This document shows, piece by piece, positions 1 through 9,874 of a DNA stretch of 64,000 bases. Both the position numbers and the translations under genes were made by a program. The stretch is taken from NCBI RefSeq assembly GCF_000243275.1, contig NZ_CM001437.1:1461100-1525099 (forward strand). The letters run 5' to 3'. The stretch's first letter is position 1. The number at the start of each line of letters is the position of its first letter. Under the pieces are notes generated by a model, which was not told where the DNA came from, did no database searches, and saw nothing but the letters and a program-made list of their open reading frames with translations. Origin of the DNA: Myroides odoratus DSM 2801. GTDB lineage: Bacteria; Bacteroidota; Bacteroidia; Flavobacteriales; Flavobacteriaceae.

Positions 1-897
1 ATCTAAAAACTTCAAATGTTGTTCTGCTGTTGGATTAAAAGGACGATGATTCAATCCTTTCTGAACCTCATCTACTTTTTTCATTACAGCATACATTTGT
101 TCGTCGATATAATGCGCAACAAAGCGTTCCCAAATGTATTGGATCGCAATAGCATTGGGATGAATCAAATCTTCCTTATAGAAACGATAATCGCGCAATT
201 CATCCATCATTATTTCATAAACGGGAATATAGCTTACTTTCGTATCTTGTAATGCATCAAATGCACAGTGCAAAGCAGCAAGTAAAATACTTTTACTGCG
301 TTCATTCTCTACAAAACCATCTTTGATATGACGTACAGGTGATATAGAACACAAAATTTGCACCTCACTATTCACTGTGCGAATCAACGTAATGATGTGT
401 TGATAACTTGCCAATACTTCTTCATAAGAAAGCAAGCGTTTCTCGAACTGTGTATTCGGTACTTTATGGCAATTTGCTACAATCTCCCCTGTTTCTTTTA
501 CTGCATATACCCAAGCTGTACCAAAAGTAAGTGTAATGAAAGCACTTTCTCGTAAGGCGACCTGCAAATCGAATAATTTGACATTCAATTTAGTAACGAT
601 ATCCTCTTGTTCCAGTTCATTTAAATCAGAATGCGCAACAAAAGAACTCCAAATATCTTGATGTTCAAAAACATCTGAAGCAGTAAACTCATGCCCTTTT
701 ACTGCGTATTCCACCAACCTTTCTATAGCCTTTGGATGAAATAAAATACCAAATGGATTGATAGTTTGCTGAAATTGGTACGCTTTAAACTTTTCTCCAA
801 TATTAACGGCAAAACAAGAGCCTAGACAAAGGATTTTATCTTCATAAGTAATCTTTTTTCCTGTATAGGATAAGGGAACAACGGTACTGAAATTCAT
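1..897 (-). CDS. GSCFA domain protein (partial, 3' end outside window)
   Basis: Read on the minus strand from the ATG at 897, the frame stays open to the window edge and gives 299 codons. The family-naming motif is present as LCLGSCFA (GSCFA at residues 26-30), followed by IG. The GSCFA family is related to SGNH/GDSL hydrolases. No substrate is established and I infer none. A later Asp-x-x-His-like pattern (DLIHPNAIA) fits the catalytic Asp-His of that superfamily. There is no signal peptide, so it is probably cytoplasmic. The gene lies just downstream of alaS on the same strand, with an intrinsic terminator between them. Confidence 0.85.
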   Translation of the reverse strand, partial: MNFSTVVPLSYTGKKITYEDKILCLGSCFAVNIGEKFKAYQFQQTINPFGILFHPKAIERLVEYAVKGHEFTASDVFEHQDIWSSFVAHSDLNELEQEDIVTKLNVKLFDLQVALRESAFITLTFGTAWVYAVKETGEIVANCHKVPNTQFEKRLLSYEEVLASYQHIITLIRTVNSEVQILCSISPVRHIKDGFVENERSKSILLAALHCAFDALQDTKVSYIPVYEIMMDELRDYRFYKEDLIHPNAIAIQYIWERFVAHYIDEQMYAVMKKVDEVQKGLNHRPFNPTAEQHLKFLD

Positions 898-911
898 TTC
901 TACTAGGTATA

Positions 912-943
912 AGAAAAAAAGATTCCTACGAATAGGAATCTTT
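912..943 (-). terminator. Intrinsic terminator of alaS
   Basis: The arms AAAGATTCCTA and TAGGAATCTTT form a perfect 11-bp stem around CGAA. On the minus strand the stem is followed by a T-rich run. It lies 14 nt after the alaS stop and before the GSCFA gene. Confidence 0.85.
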
Positions 944-957
944 CTTTTATCATTATA

Positions 958-3594
958 TTATTTCAAATAATCAATAGCATGACTGATAGCTTCTTTCATT
1001 CCAGCTGGATTTTTACCTCCTGCTGTTGCGAAGAAAGCTTGTCCTCCTCCACCCCCTTGGATGTATTTTCCTAACTCACGAACAATTTGACCAGCATTTA
1101 ATCCTTTTGCCTCAACAATTTCTTTAGAAACGTAACACGTTAACATTGGTTTATCATTGGCATTAGATCCCAACACGACATAAAGATTAGTCAACTCACT
1201 TCCTAATTCATAAGCTAAGTCTTTTGCTCCATTCGCATCTAAATCCACTTCTACAGCTAAGAAAGACACTTCATTGATCAGTTGAATTTGTCCTTTCAAC
1301 TCTCCTTTTAAATTTTTAGCTTTCTCTTTCAACAATTGCTCAACTTGTTTTTTAAGTTTTGCATTTTCATCTTGTAGAGCCACAACTGCTTTCAATGTAT
1401 CTTGTGGATTTTTCAATACTGCTTTTAATTCTTTCAGCGTATTTTCTTGGTCTGCATAAAAAGCACGTGCCGCTTTATTGGTAATCGCTTCAATACGGCG
1501 AATTCCAGCTGCAACAGCTCCTTCACTTACAATTTTAAACTGCCAGATATCAGCGGTATTTTGAACGTGCGTTCCTCCACATAATTCCATACTTTCACCA
1601 AAGCGAATAGCACGTACTTCATCTCCGTATTTCTCACCAAAAAGTGCCATTGCACCTTCAGCTACGGCTTGATTAAAAGGAATACTGCGTCTTTCAATTA
1701 ACGGTAGTTGTTCGTGAATACGACTGTTAACGAAATCTTCCACTTGTTGTAATTCCTCTTCAGTAACTTTAGCAAAGTGCGAAAAGTCAAAACGCAAATG
1801 TGTAGGAGACACTAAAGAACCTTTTTGTTCCACATGCGTTCCTAAAATGGTACGCAACGCTTGGTGTAATAAGTGAGTTGCTGAGTGATTCGCCATGGAT
1901 TGTTGACGAGCCTCTACATCTACTTTTGCTGCAAAAGTTCCTTCTACATTAGCAGGCAATTCTCTTACAATATGTAAAATTAAATTGTTTTCTTTTTTGG
2001 TATCGATAACCTGAATAGCCTCATTCGCAGAAACGATTAATCCACAATCTCCTACTTGACCTCCACCTTCTGGATAGAATGGCGTTGCATCAAGTACCAA
2101 TTGGAATAATTTTCCATCTTTCTTGCTATCAACTTTTCTGTAACGCGTAATTTTCACTTGGTTTTCTAGTTGATCGTAACCAACGAATTGCTCTACATTA
2201 CCGCCAATTAGAATCGTCCAGTCATCGGTAGATACCTCTGATGCTGCTCTTGAACGTGTTTTTTGCTCATTCATAGCAACTTCAAATCCTTTCTCATCTA
2301 ATTCGAATCCTTTTTCTCTTAGGATTAATGCTGTTAAGTCAATAGGGAATCCAAAAGTATCATACAATTCAAATGCTTTTGCTCCATCTACTACCTTTCC
2401 ATTCGTTTTCTCAATCACTTGGTCCAATAAATGCAATCCTTGTTCTAATGTACGCAAGAATGAAGCTTCTTCTTCTTTGATTACATTTTCAACCAACGTT
2501 TTTTGTGCAACGATTTCAGGGAAGAAAGCCCCCATCTGTACCGCTAGCACTTCAACTAATTGGTAGATAAAAGGTTCTTTTGTTCCTAAAAACGTAAATC
2601 CGTAGCGAATTGCACGACGTAAAATACGGCGAATAACATACCCTGCTCCGTTATTTGATGGTAATTGTCCATCAGCAATAGCGAACGCAACTGCACGAAC
2701 GTGATCCACGATTACGCGAATGGCAATATTGGTTTTATTTTGTTGTTCTGTAATGTCTTTTACTGTATTGTCCGTGTATTTCAATCCAGTGATTTCTTCT
2801 ACTTTTCGGATTAAAGGTGTAAATACATCTGTATCATAATTAGATGTTACGCCTTGCATAGCCATACACAAACGTTCAAATCCCATTCCTGTATCCACAT
2901 GCTGAGCTGGTAATTTCTCCAAAGAACCATCCGCTTTACGGTTGAATTCCATGAATACGTTATTCCAAATCTCTACTACTTGAGGGTGATCCGCATTAAC
3001 TAAAGAAAAACCTGAAACGGCTGCTCTTTCTGCATCAGTACGCAAATCAATATGAATTTCAGAACAAGGTCCGCAAGGTCCTTGATCTCCCATTTCCCAA
3101 AAGTTATCTTTTTTATTTCCTAGAATAATACGGTCTTCGGCTACATACTGTTTCCACAGATCAAAAGCCTCTTGATCAAATGGTACATTTTCAGCAGGAT
3201 TTCCTTCAAAAACAGACACATATAGGCGATCTTTTTCTAGTTTTAAAACTTCCGTTAAAAATTCCCATGCCCAAGCGATTGCTTCTTTTTTGAAGTAATC
3301 TCCAAATGACCAGTTCCCTAACATCTCGAACATCGTATGGTGATACGTGTCAAAACCTACATCTTCTAAATCATTGTGCTTTCCAGAAACACGTAAACAT
3401 TTTTGTGTATCTGCTATACGTTTGCTTTTCGGCGTGGCGTTTCCTAAAAAATATTCTTTAAACTGGGCCATCCCAGAGTTGTTAAACATTAGAGTTGGAT
3501 CGTCTTTTAAAACGATCGGTGCTGAAGGAACGATTAAATGTCCCTTTTCTTCAAAAAAGTTTAAAAACTTCTGACGAATTTCTTGTGATTTCAT
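958..3594 (-). CDS. alaS: Alanine--tRNA ligase
   Basis: Class II aminoacyl-tRNA synthetase that charges tRNA-Ala in the cytoplasm. The 878 aa match the usual full length. The N-terminal catalytic domain opens [19 protein letters not shown]. The editing domain shows the zinc/active-site motifs SATHLLHQ (HxxxH) and CGGTH. The C-terminal part has the coiled coil and Gly-rich end ([14 protein letters not shown]) of the C-Ala domain. The start codon gives the canonical N-terminus. It is divergent from the M23 peptidase gene across a 217-bp spacer. Confidence 0.98.
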   Translation of the reverse strand: MKSQEIRQKFLNFFEEKGHLIVPSAPIVLKDDPTLMFNNSGMAQFKEYFLGNATPKSKRIADTQKCLRVSGKHNDLEDVGFDTYHHTMFEMLGNWSFGDYFKKEAIAWAWEFLTEVLKLEKDRLYVSVFEGNPAENVPFDQEAFDLWKQYVAEDRIILGNKKDNFWEMGDQGPCGPCSEIHIDLRTDAERAAVSGFSLVNADHPQVVEIWNNVFMEFNRKADGSLEKLPAQHVDTGMGFERLCMAMQGVTSNYDTDVFTPLIRKVEEITGLKYTDNTVKDITEQQNKTNIAIRVIVDHVRAVAFAIADGQLPSNNGAGYVIRRILRRAIRYGFTFLGTKEPFIYQLVEVLAVQMGAFFPEIVAQKTLVENVIKEEEASFLRTLEQGLHLLDQVIEKTNGKVVDGAKAFELYDTFGFPIDLTALILREKGFELDEKGFEVAMNEQKTRSRAASEVSTDDWTILIGGNVEQFVGYDQLENQVKITRYRKVDSKKDGKLFQLVLDATPFYPEGGGQVGDCGLIVSANEAIQVIDTKKENNLILHIVRELPANVEGTFAAKVDVEARQQSMANHSATHLLHQALRTILGTHVEQKGSLVSPTHLRFDFSHFAKVTEEELQQVEDFVNSRIHEQLPLIERRSIPFNQAVAEGAMALFGEKYGDEVRAIRFGESMELCGGTHVQNTADIWQFKIVSEGAVAAGIRRIEAITNKAARAFYADQENTLKELKAVLKNPQDTLKAVVALQDENAKLKKQVEQLLKEKAKNLKGELKGQIQLINEVSFLAVEVDLDANGAKDLAYELGSELTNLYVVLGSNANDKPMLTCYVSKEIVEAKGLNAGQIVRELGKYIQGGGGGQAFFATAGGKNPAGMKEAISHAIDYLK

Positions 3595-3715
3595 ATTTTC
3601 GGAAACTAATATTTTCTATCAAACATTTAAATAACTTGCTAATTGTATTGTATAACCCTGTATTGACCAACAAAATGTGTTAATTTTTTATTCCCATTTG
3701 TTATTTAACCAAGTA

Positions 3716-3762
3716 TTAAACCAAAACATTGTTTAAATTTGTTGTTTAACGCCTTTTTAAAC
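3716..3762. repeat. Cluster of TTAAAC/GTTTAA half-sites between alaS and the M23 gene
   Basis: Within 47 bp there are four six-base half-sites in alternating orientation: TTAAAC at 3716-3721, GTTTAA at 3731-3736 and 3744-3749, and TTAAAC at 3757-3762. Each is next to a CAA or TTG extension. This looks like an operator region for one or both divergent genes. No binding protein is known from the sequence. Confidence 0.4.
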
Positions 3763-3811
3763 CAAACAAGGGTGTTTACAAAATTAGTGCAAAAATAGTG
3801 TTTTTTAAATT

Positions 3812-4789
3812 ATGGCTAAGGTAAAATATTATTACGATTCCGAAAAGTTAGCGTTTCACAGAATACGTCCCAAATCTTCTAAGAGAATCGTAAACATATT
3901 CTTGTTTATCCTATCTGCGGCTGCCTTTGGTTTATTGGGATTATTTATTTTAATTAATTCCAATATCCTAGCGACACCCAAAGAGAAGATGTTAGAAAGA
4001 GAGGTTGCAGAATTTAAAACCAACTATACCTTACTCAATAAAAAAATTGATCTTATTGCGGAAGTTTTAGATGAACTTGAAGTTCGTGATAACGAAATCT
4101 ATAGGGCTTACTTCAACACCGCTCCTATTCCAGAGGAGCAGCGCAAAGCGGGATTGGGAGGAATTAATCGCTATAAAGAATTTAAAAACTTACAAAACGA
4201 AAAGCTATTGCAATTGACAACTGAAAAAATCGATCTCATTGCTAAACAAACCGCAATACAATCACGTTCATTGGATGATATCATTAATCTAGCAAAAGGA
4301 AAAGAAAAATTATTAGCGGCTATTCCGGCTATTCAACCCGTAAAGAATGAAAGTCTAAAACACATGGCTTCAGGTTATGGTTATCGCAGTGACCCTTTTA
4401 CGAAGATTAAGAAGTTCCACTCGGGCATGGACTTTTCTGTCAACATTGGAACCCCTATTTATGCTACGGGAGATGGACGAGTAACAAGAGCCAACAATCA
4501 ACTTTCTGGTTATGGAAATTTAATTGAGGTGGAACATGGATATGGATATCAAACGCGTTATGCCCACTTGAGTAAGTATAACGTTAAACAAGGGCAAACC
4601 GTAAAAAGAGGGGATATCATTGGTTATGCAGGAAGTACAGGGCGAAGTTCTGGTCCACACTTACACTATGAAGTTCACTACAAAGGAAATCCTGTGAATC
4701 CACTGAATTACTACTATGGCGATATTTCAGCCAAAGAATTTGAATTATTATTACAAGAAGCTAATCACGAAAATCAATCTCTAGACTAA
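3812..4789 (+). CDS. M23 family metallopeptidase (murein endopeptidase-like)
   Basis: The 325-aa protein has an N-terminal membrane segment at about residues 28-50, a predicted coiled coil at about 60-180, and a C-terminal LytM/M23 domain. The zinc ligands are visible as FHSGMDF (HxxxD) and HLHYE. These enzymes cleave peptidoglycan stem or cross-bridge peptides in the periplasm, and the coiled-coil plus M23 layout matches MepM/NlpD-like cell-wall hydrolases. Its stop overlaps the start of the MerR-like gene by one base (TAATG), so the two are probably cotranscribed. Confidence 0.92.
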   Translation: MAKVKYYYDSEKLAFHRIRPKSSKRIVNIFLFILSAAAFGLLGLFILINSNILATPKEKMLEREVAEFKTNYTLLNKKIDLIAEVLDELEVRDNEIYRAYFNTAPIPEEQRKAGLGGINRYKEFKNLQNEKLLQLTTEKIDLIAKQTAIQSRSLDDIINLAKGKEKLLAAIPAIQPVKNESLKHMASGYGYRSDPFTKIKKFHSGMDFSVNIGTPIYATGDGRVTRANNQLSGYGNLIEVEHGYGYQTRYAHLSKYNVKQGQTVKRGDIIGYAGSTGRSSGPHLHYEVHYKGNPVNPLNYYYGDISAKEFELLLQEANHENQSLD

Positions 4790-5118
4790 TGAAAGTTAAT
4801 TTACCTGAAAAAAGATATTACAGTATTGGCGAGCTTGCAAAAGCTTTTGACGTCAACACTTCTTTGATTCGTTTTTGGGAAAAAGAATTTGACATCATCA
4901 AGCCCAAAAAGAATGCCAAGGGCAATCGTATGTTCTCGCAACAAGATGTCAAAAACTTTGAATTAATTTACCATCTAGTCAAAGAAAGAGGATTCACTTT
5001 AGAGGGAGCCAAGGAACAACTGAAACTCAAACCCAAAGAAGCTGTGGACAACCTTGAAATCATCAAGCGATTAGAATACATCAAAGAAACATTAATAAGT
5101 ATAAAAAACGAACTTTAA
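4789..5118 (+). CDS. MerR family transcriptional regulator
   Basis: The 109-aa protein begins its winged-helix DNA-binding domain with YYSIGELAKAFDVNTSLIRFWEKEF, then GNRMFSQQDV, the usual MerR HTH and wing. A short C-terminal helix (about residues 80-109) may dimerise. There is no cysteine-bearing effector domain, so it is not a metal sensor of the classic type. It is translationally coupled to the upstream M23 gene, an arrangement I know from related Flavobacteriaceae. Its target is unknown. Confidence 0.9.
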   Translation: MKVNLPEKRYYSIGELAKAFDVNTSLIRFWEKEFDIIKPKKNAKGNRMFSQQDVKNFELIYHLVKERGFTLEGAKEQLKLKPKEAVDNLEIIKRLEYIKETLISIKNEL

Positions 5119-5133
5119 AACAGAAAAAAACAA

Positions 5134-5718
5134 ATGAAAAAAGCGTTACCTATTATCATCGTATTAGTTGTATTAATTGGGGGATACTTCTTGTTATCCA
5201 TGAATTATCAAAATACAGCTTTAGGACACAAACAAGCCGTGGATAAATCATGGGCAGATGTTGAAGGTGCCTACCAAAGAAGAAATGACTTAATTGGAAA
5301 CTTAGTAGAAACAGTAAAAGGAGCCGCTGATTTTGAGAAATCAACCTTAGAAGCAGTTGTGAATGCAAGAGCGAAGGCAACTTCCGTTTCTATTGATCCA
5401 ACAAATATGACAGAAGCACAATTAGCAAACTTCCAACAAACACAATCTGGAGTTTCTAGCGCATTGGGACGTTTATTAGTTACGGTAGAAAAATATCCTG
5501 ACTTAAAAACGAATCAAAACTTCTTGAAATTACAAGATGAATTAGCGAGTACTGAAAATCAAATCTTTACACAGCGTAGTCGCTTCAATGAGACAGTACA
5601 AGTGTACAATGGATATATTTTAAAAGTACCTAATAAATTTTTCTTGAATGGCTATGCAGAGCGACCATTCTTTAAAGCAGAAGCTGGAGCTGAAAATGCA
5701 CCAAAAGTAAAATTCTAA
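5134..5718 (+). CDS. LemA family protein
   Basis: The 194-aa protein has one N-terminal transmembrane helix (about residues 4-24), then the helical LemA domain with the typical NTALGHKQAVDKSWADVEGAYQRRNDLIGNLVETVKG region. LemA proteins are membrane-anchored with an extended helical bundle, and their biochemical role is not settled. It is followed immediately by two TPM-domain genes. LemA and TPM genes are frequent neighbours, which suggests a shared envelope process. Confidence 0.93.
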   Translation: MKKALPIIIVLVVLIGGYFLLSMNYQNTALGHKQAVDKSWADVEGAYQRRNDLIGNLVETVKGAADFEKSTLEAVVNARAKATSVSIDPTNMTEAQLANFQQTQSGVSSALGRLLVTVEKYPDLKTNQNFLKLQDELASTENQIFTQRSRFNETVQVYNGYILKVPNKFFLNGYAERPFFKAEAGAENAPKVKF

Positions 5719-5724
5719 TTGATT

Positions 5725-6165
5725 ATGCAACCAATTCATCAATTTCTAAGTCCTTCGGATGAACAAGAAATTATAGCGGCCATTACACAAGCGGAGAAAA
5801 ATACCACGGGAGAAATCAGAGTTCACATTGAAACAAAAACAACAAAAGAACCCTATACAAGAGCTCAAGAGGTATTTTTTGAACTTGCTATGGACAAAAC
5901 CACACATGCAAATGGGGTTTTGTTCTATATCTGTTTAAGCTCCAAAGCTTTTGTGATTCTTGGCGACAAAGGAATTGATCAACGCGTAAAGACGGAAAAT
6001 TTTTGGGAAGGAACCAAAGAACTTGTTATTAATTACTTCAAACAAGGATTATTCAAACAGGGGCTTATTTATGGAATTCTCAAAGCAGGTAGTCAATTAA
6101 AAGTGTATTTCCCTGCTGAAGGAGAAAACAAAAATGAACTATCAAACGAAATATCAAAAGCTTAA
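5725..6165 (+). CDS. TPM domain protein (cytoplasmic form)
   Basis: The start is taken at ATG 5725, giving 146 aa that begin MQPIHQFLSPSDEQEII. An in-frame TTG at 5719 is possible but abuts the lemA stop. The domain resembles the TPM/YgcG-type fold (GEIRVHIETKT, ANGVLFYI, FVILGDKGID). It lacks a signal peptide and C-terminal membrane helix, unlike its neighbour. It lies between lemA and the secreted TPM gene, apparently in one operon. Confidence 0.85.
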   Translation: MQPIHQFLSPSDEQEIIAAITQAEKNTTGEIRVHIETKTTKEPYTRAQEVFFELAMDKTTHANGVLFYICLSSKAFVILGDKGIDQRVKTENFWEGTKELVINYFKQGLFKQGLIYGILKAGSQLKVYFPAEGENKNELSNEISKA

Positions 6166-6171
6166 CTCAAC

Positions 6172-6996
6172 ATGCGAAAACTACAGAACAGAGTCCTATC
6201 ATTTGTTGTATTTGCTTTCCTTTTACTTTGGTCGCAAGTCAATTATGCGCAATTTGATATTCCAACCAAGCCTACGGGTACGAAACAAACAGCAGTTTAT
6301 GATTATGCTCAACTTCTAAGCAGTCAACAAAATAAAGCATTAGAACAAAAATTAATCAACTATAGTGACACAACCTCAACGCAGATTGTAGTCATTATCA
6401 TTCCTTCTCTAAAAGGAGAGAGTATTGGTATTCTAGGACCTAAATGGGGACAAACCTGGGGTATTGGTCAAAAAGGGAAAGACAATGGCGTTTTAATCCT
6501 AATGGCTGCGGAAGAAAGACAAATAGGCATTTACCCTGGGTATGGTGCCGAAGTGCAAATTACAGCAGGACAAGGAGGAGAATTGATTCGAAATAGGATT
6601 ATTCCAGAGTTTAAACGAGGGGATTACTATGCGGGTCTTAATGAAGGAGTAGATGGAATTATGGAAATGCTTGCCGGAACATACCAAGCGGATAAAGATG
6701 CTCGTATGGACGGCGACAATGAAATAGGGGGATTATTTTGCTTGATAGCGATTATCGCTTTGATAGTGGGTACAATTCTATTTAACAAAGGTAAAAACAA
6801 TGGAGGTGGTCGAGGCAACTCTGGCCATCGTGGTTTCTTAGATGATTTAACCAGCATGGTTATCCTCAGTAACCTTGGCAGAAGCTCCGGAGGCGGAGGT
6901 TTTGGTGGAGGTGGAAGCTTCGGCGGCGGTGGCGGATTTGGCGGCGGCTTCGGAGGTGGAGGTTTCTCTGGTGGTGGATCAAGTGGAAGCTGGTAA
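6172..6996 (+). CDS. TPM domain protein YgcG-like, with Gly-rich tail
   Basis: The 274-aa protein has a signal peptide (about residues 1-26, ending NYAQ) and a TPM domain with QIVVIIIPSLKGESI and KDNGVLILMAAEERQIGIYPGYG. A transmembrane helix follows at about residues 187-203, then a C-terminal Gly/Ser/Phe tail of roughly 50 residues. This architecture is common in bacterial YgcG-like proteins. The domain is periplasmic, with the Gly-rich tail on the other side of the membrane. Function is unknown beyond association with LemA. Confidence 0.9.
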   Translation: MRKLQNRVLSFVVFAFLLLWSQVNYAQFDIPTKPTGTKQTAVYDYAQLLSSQQNKALEQKLINYSDTTSTQIVVIIIPSLKGESIGILGPKWGQTWGIGQKGKDNGVLILMAAEERQIGIYPGYGAEVQITAGQGGELIRNRIIPEFKRGDYYAGLNEGVDGIMEMLAGTYQADKDARMDGDNEIGGLFCLIAIIALIVGTILFNKGKNNGGGRGNSGHRGFLDDLTSMVILSNLGRSSGGGGFGGGGSFGGGGGFGGGFGGGGFSGGGSSGSW

Positions 6997-7011
6997 TCCA
7001 TCAAATAAAAC

Positions 7012-7045
7012 AATAAGGGGGATGTTGATCAACATCCCCCTTATT
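7012..7045. terminator. Bidirectional terminator between TPM gene and outer-membrane barrel gene
   Basis: A perfect 34-bp palindrome (AATAAGGGGGATG arms meeting at TTGATCAA) lies between two convergent genes. T-rich sequence follows on the plus side. It probably ends transcription in both directions. Confidence 0.85.
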
Positions 7046-7050
7046 TATTC

Positions 7051-9813
7051 TTAATATCCTCCTCTTTGTATGACAGTTCCTCTACGGCTTCCTCCTGGTC
7101 CGCCAAAGCTTCCTCTATTCCCTCTCATTTCTTTACTTCCAAACGCTTTTAAACTATACGTCAAAGAAAACATCACATAGCGTTTAAGCACTAAACTTTC
7201 TGAATCCACAATAGATGTCGCGTCAATTGTTCGTCTTGAACTTGTATTTTGATTCAACATATCATATACTTTAACTTTAGCTTTAAAGCGGTCATTAAAA
7301 AACTCATACGCTAAACTCACATTCCACATATAGAAATCTCGATTGTAGCCTGAAGCAATTTGAGAATTATAGGTATACGTAAAATCATTTCCTATCGTGA
7401 ATTTACTCGGCCAATACACCACTGTTTCCAATGCTGCATTGTGAACGAAATTACTTGCACGATCTATAGTAAAATTCTTATAGCTCGACCAACTTCTATT
7501 GTAGTTGTACGAAGGTGAAATTCGAAACAATTCTCCGTAATCCAAATTCACATATACTCTTGGGCTTATTCCATTGGTAATTGCATCATACGTTACTCCA
7601 TCAATATATCCTTTATTGACATTCTGATTGTAACGCAAATTAATACCATAACGCATCGTCAAGGCCTCCCATTTTTCTGATCGATACCAAGATCCATATA
7701 AAGACCAATTATATGCTCCAGAAACGTTTTTATAAGTAGAAATACTCTTTCTATCCTCGTCGTAATCTACAGCATTCACAATGCTATTATTCATGAAGTT
7801 GATATTACCATTCAGGGAATAACCTGATCGCGTTTGGAAGTTATACGATCGGTAACTCAGATTTACTCCATGATTCCCTGTTGGGCGCAAATCAGGATTT
7901 CCTACCGACGTATGTAGTGGATTACTTATATCTACAATATCCAACAATTGCGCTGCACTTTGATAGCTGACATTATAGTTATACATCATCCAGAAATAAC
8001 TCCCCTTTCCCATAGCATAACTCAAATTAAGGCGCACATTCGGGTCGATATATTTCTTATCCAAAGAGTAAATCTGATTGTTATATAAGGCCTCTACACT
8101 ATTCTTAACAATATTCGTAGACGTATTAAAATCAGCAAACCACTTTTTATATTTATAATTCAATCCTACGTAGGGTGCTACTGTTGTTTGAACCGTATTA
8201 TAACGATTCGTTTGCAATGTATTTAACTCTGAATACTCCTGTGTTGCTTCATCATAATCAAATACTTTTGAATCCGTAATTGTTTGATTTCGGTCCCAAT
8301 TACTCCCCACCAACAACGTCAATGAATCCGTAATCGGCTGACTATATTCCATCGCAAAACGGTAGGTATCATTGGTATTGTTTTGTGTCTGAAACTGACG
8401 GCGAATATCATCTTCTTGTTCTGATTTATAAAAACGCGTCGTTGATTCTTGTAGCGCATCACTCGTATTTACACTATTTGTGTTCATAAATTCAAGTGTA
8501 AAAAACTGTCGGTCTCTTTTCAATTTTCGCATATAGCGCATGGCATTAGAAAAAGAATTACTATCCCCCTTACTTGTAGCATTAGATTCGCTATCATTCA
8601 ACAATTCCCCCACTTCATTAAGGGCTTGATCTTTCGAGCTCGTTACTGAACGGGAATAGTTGGTTTGAAAATTAGGCATAATATAAAAGGAATCCTTCTC
8701 CCCTATATAGTCTATCGACACATTCGCAGAATGCCCTTCCGAGTCGCTATTAGATGCCGATTCCGAATTATTCACAAACGTTCCAGAAGGTAAAAATTGT
8801 GTTACTGTGGATCGACTTTTACTTTCCGTATCCGAAAAATTGTAATTATAACTACCGTTAACCTTCAGCTTGGTATTGATATCTTGTACGAAGTTTACTC
8901 CCAACATTCTCGATTCTGTAATTCCGCCCGAGCTCTTTCCCATCCGCATATTATCAAATACCTCATCCATTGAAAAGCCCATAGCATTGATATTATTAGC
9001 AGAACCTATCACATTCAACTGAGTTTTATCAAAAAACGTATTAAAGAATAAACTACTTTCATATCGCTTATCCGAGCCATATCCTCCAGTTATCTTTCCG
9101 AAATACCCCTTATTATGCTCTTCATCAATCGTAATGTTGATGCTGGCATCTTCTGATTTTGCACGTTCCCCCGTAAATTTTTCTTTTTTCGTTTTCTTAT
9201 CTGTTACCTGAACTTTATTGATAATTTCCGAAGGCAAATTTTCTAAAGCAATTTTGCCATCTTCTCCAAAAAATGGTTTTCCATTAACCAATATCTCCTT
9301 TACTTCCTTGCCGTTTACTGTAATTTTTTTGTCTTCATCAATCTGAAAACCGGGCAATTGCTTCAACAATTGTTCAAGATTAGCATCAGGGCGAACAGAA
9401 AAAGAAGACGCATTAAACTCTAAGGTATCTTTTTTCACTCGAATTGGAGGAACATCTGCCGTAATGACTAACTCATCCAAACTCGTCACCAATTCTTGTA
9501 AGCGTATTACCCCTAAGTCATAGGTTGATTCTCCTGTTTTCTCTATTGCTTTAGTATAAGGTTTGAATCCAACCATACTGGCTTTGAAGAGTATTTTTTC
9601 CTCTGGTAGTTTTATTTTTAAATCAAACTTTCCTTCCGCATTCGACATATTGTATTCTAGTACAGCATTGTCTTTTTCTTTCACGAGATAAACCGTAACG
9701 GCTTCTAATGGATTTTTTACAGAATCCATCAATTGACCTTTGAAGATAACTGTAGATTGGCTGAATATCAGCTGGGTAATAAAAACAGTTAAGATGCAAA
9801 TTAGTTTCTTCAT
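7051..9813 (-). CDS. Outer-membrane beta-barrel protein (TonB-receptor-like)
   Basis: The 920-aa protein has a signal peptide (residues 1-19), a carboxypeptidase-regulatory-like beta domain (about 22-105) and a plug-like region (about 125-225, LEQLLKQLPGFQIDEDKKITVNG). A long barrel with alternating aromatic strands fills the rest. It fits the 'outer membrane beta-barrel family protein' group of Bacteroidota, related to TonB-dependent receptors. The substrate cannot be read from sequence. The last 25 residues are unusual, rich in Gly, Arg and Ser (RGNRGSFGGPGGSRRG), extending past the expected final barrel strand. It is transcribed alone, between two terminators. Confidence 0.9.
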   Translation of the reverse strand: MKKLICILTVFITQLIFSQSTVIFKGQLMDSVKNPLEAVTVYLVKEKDNAVLEYNMSNAEGKFDLKIKLPEEKILFKASMVGFKPYTKAIEKTGESTYDLGVIRLQELVTSLDELVITADVPPIRVKKDTLEFNASSFSVRPDANLEQLLKQLPGFQIDEDKKITVNGKEVKEILVNGKPFFGEDGKIALENLPSEIINKVQVTDKKTKKEKFTGERAKSEDASINITIDEEHNKGYFGKITGGYGSDKRYESSLFFNTFFDKTQLNVIGSANNINAMGFSMDEVFDNMRMGKSSGGITESRMLGVNFVQDINTKLKVNGSYNYNFSDTESKSRSTVTQFLPSGTFVNNSESASNSDSEGHSANVSIDYIGEKDSFYIMPNFQTNYSRSVTSSKDQALNEVGELLNDSESNATSKGDSNSFSNAMRYMRKLKRDRQFFTLEFMNTNSVNTSDALQESTTRFYKSEQEDDIRRQFQTQNNTNDTYRFAMEYSQPITDSLTLLVGSNWDRNQTITDSKVFDYDEATQEYSELNTLQTNRYNTVQTTVAPYVGLNYKYKKWFADFNTSTNIVKNSVEALYNNQIYSLDKKYIDPNVRLNLSYAMGKGSYFWMMYNYNVSYQSAAQLLDIVDISNPLHTSVGNPDLRPTGNHGVNLSYRSYNFQTRSGYSLNGNINFMNNSIVNAVDYDEDRKSISTYKNVSGAYNWSLYGSWYRSEKWEALTMRYGINLRYNQNVNKGYIDGVTYDAITNGISPRVYVNLDYGELFRISPSYNYNRSWSSYKNFTIDRASNFVHNAALETVVYWPSKFTIGNDFTYTYNSQIASGYNRDFYMWNVSLAYEFFNDRFKAKVKVYDMLNQNTSSRRTIDATSIVDSESLVLKRYVMFSLTYSLKAFGSKEMRGNRGSFGGPGGSRRGTVIQRGGY

Positions 9814-9819
9814 AGCAAT

Positions 9820-9854
9820 AAAAAACGGTCTTTGTTCTCACAAACAAAGACCGT
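9820..9854 (-). terminator. Intrinsic terminator of der
   Basis: The stem ACGGTCTTTGT/ACAAAGACCGT at 9825-9854 is followed on the minus strand by a run of T (9820-9824). It lies between the der stop and the start of the outer-membrane barrel gene. Confidence 0.8.
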
Positions 9855-9874
9855 ATATTTTAGTATAATTACAA

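Noticed and set aside
6627-7013. Proline-rich minus-strand open frame opposite the Gly-rich tail of the TPM gene.
   Set aside because: It is the reverse complement of Gly codons, a shadow of the real gene, with no supporting context.
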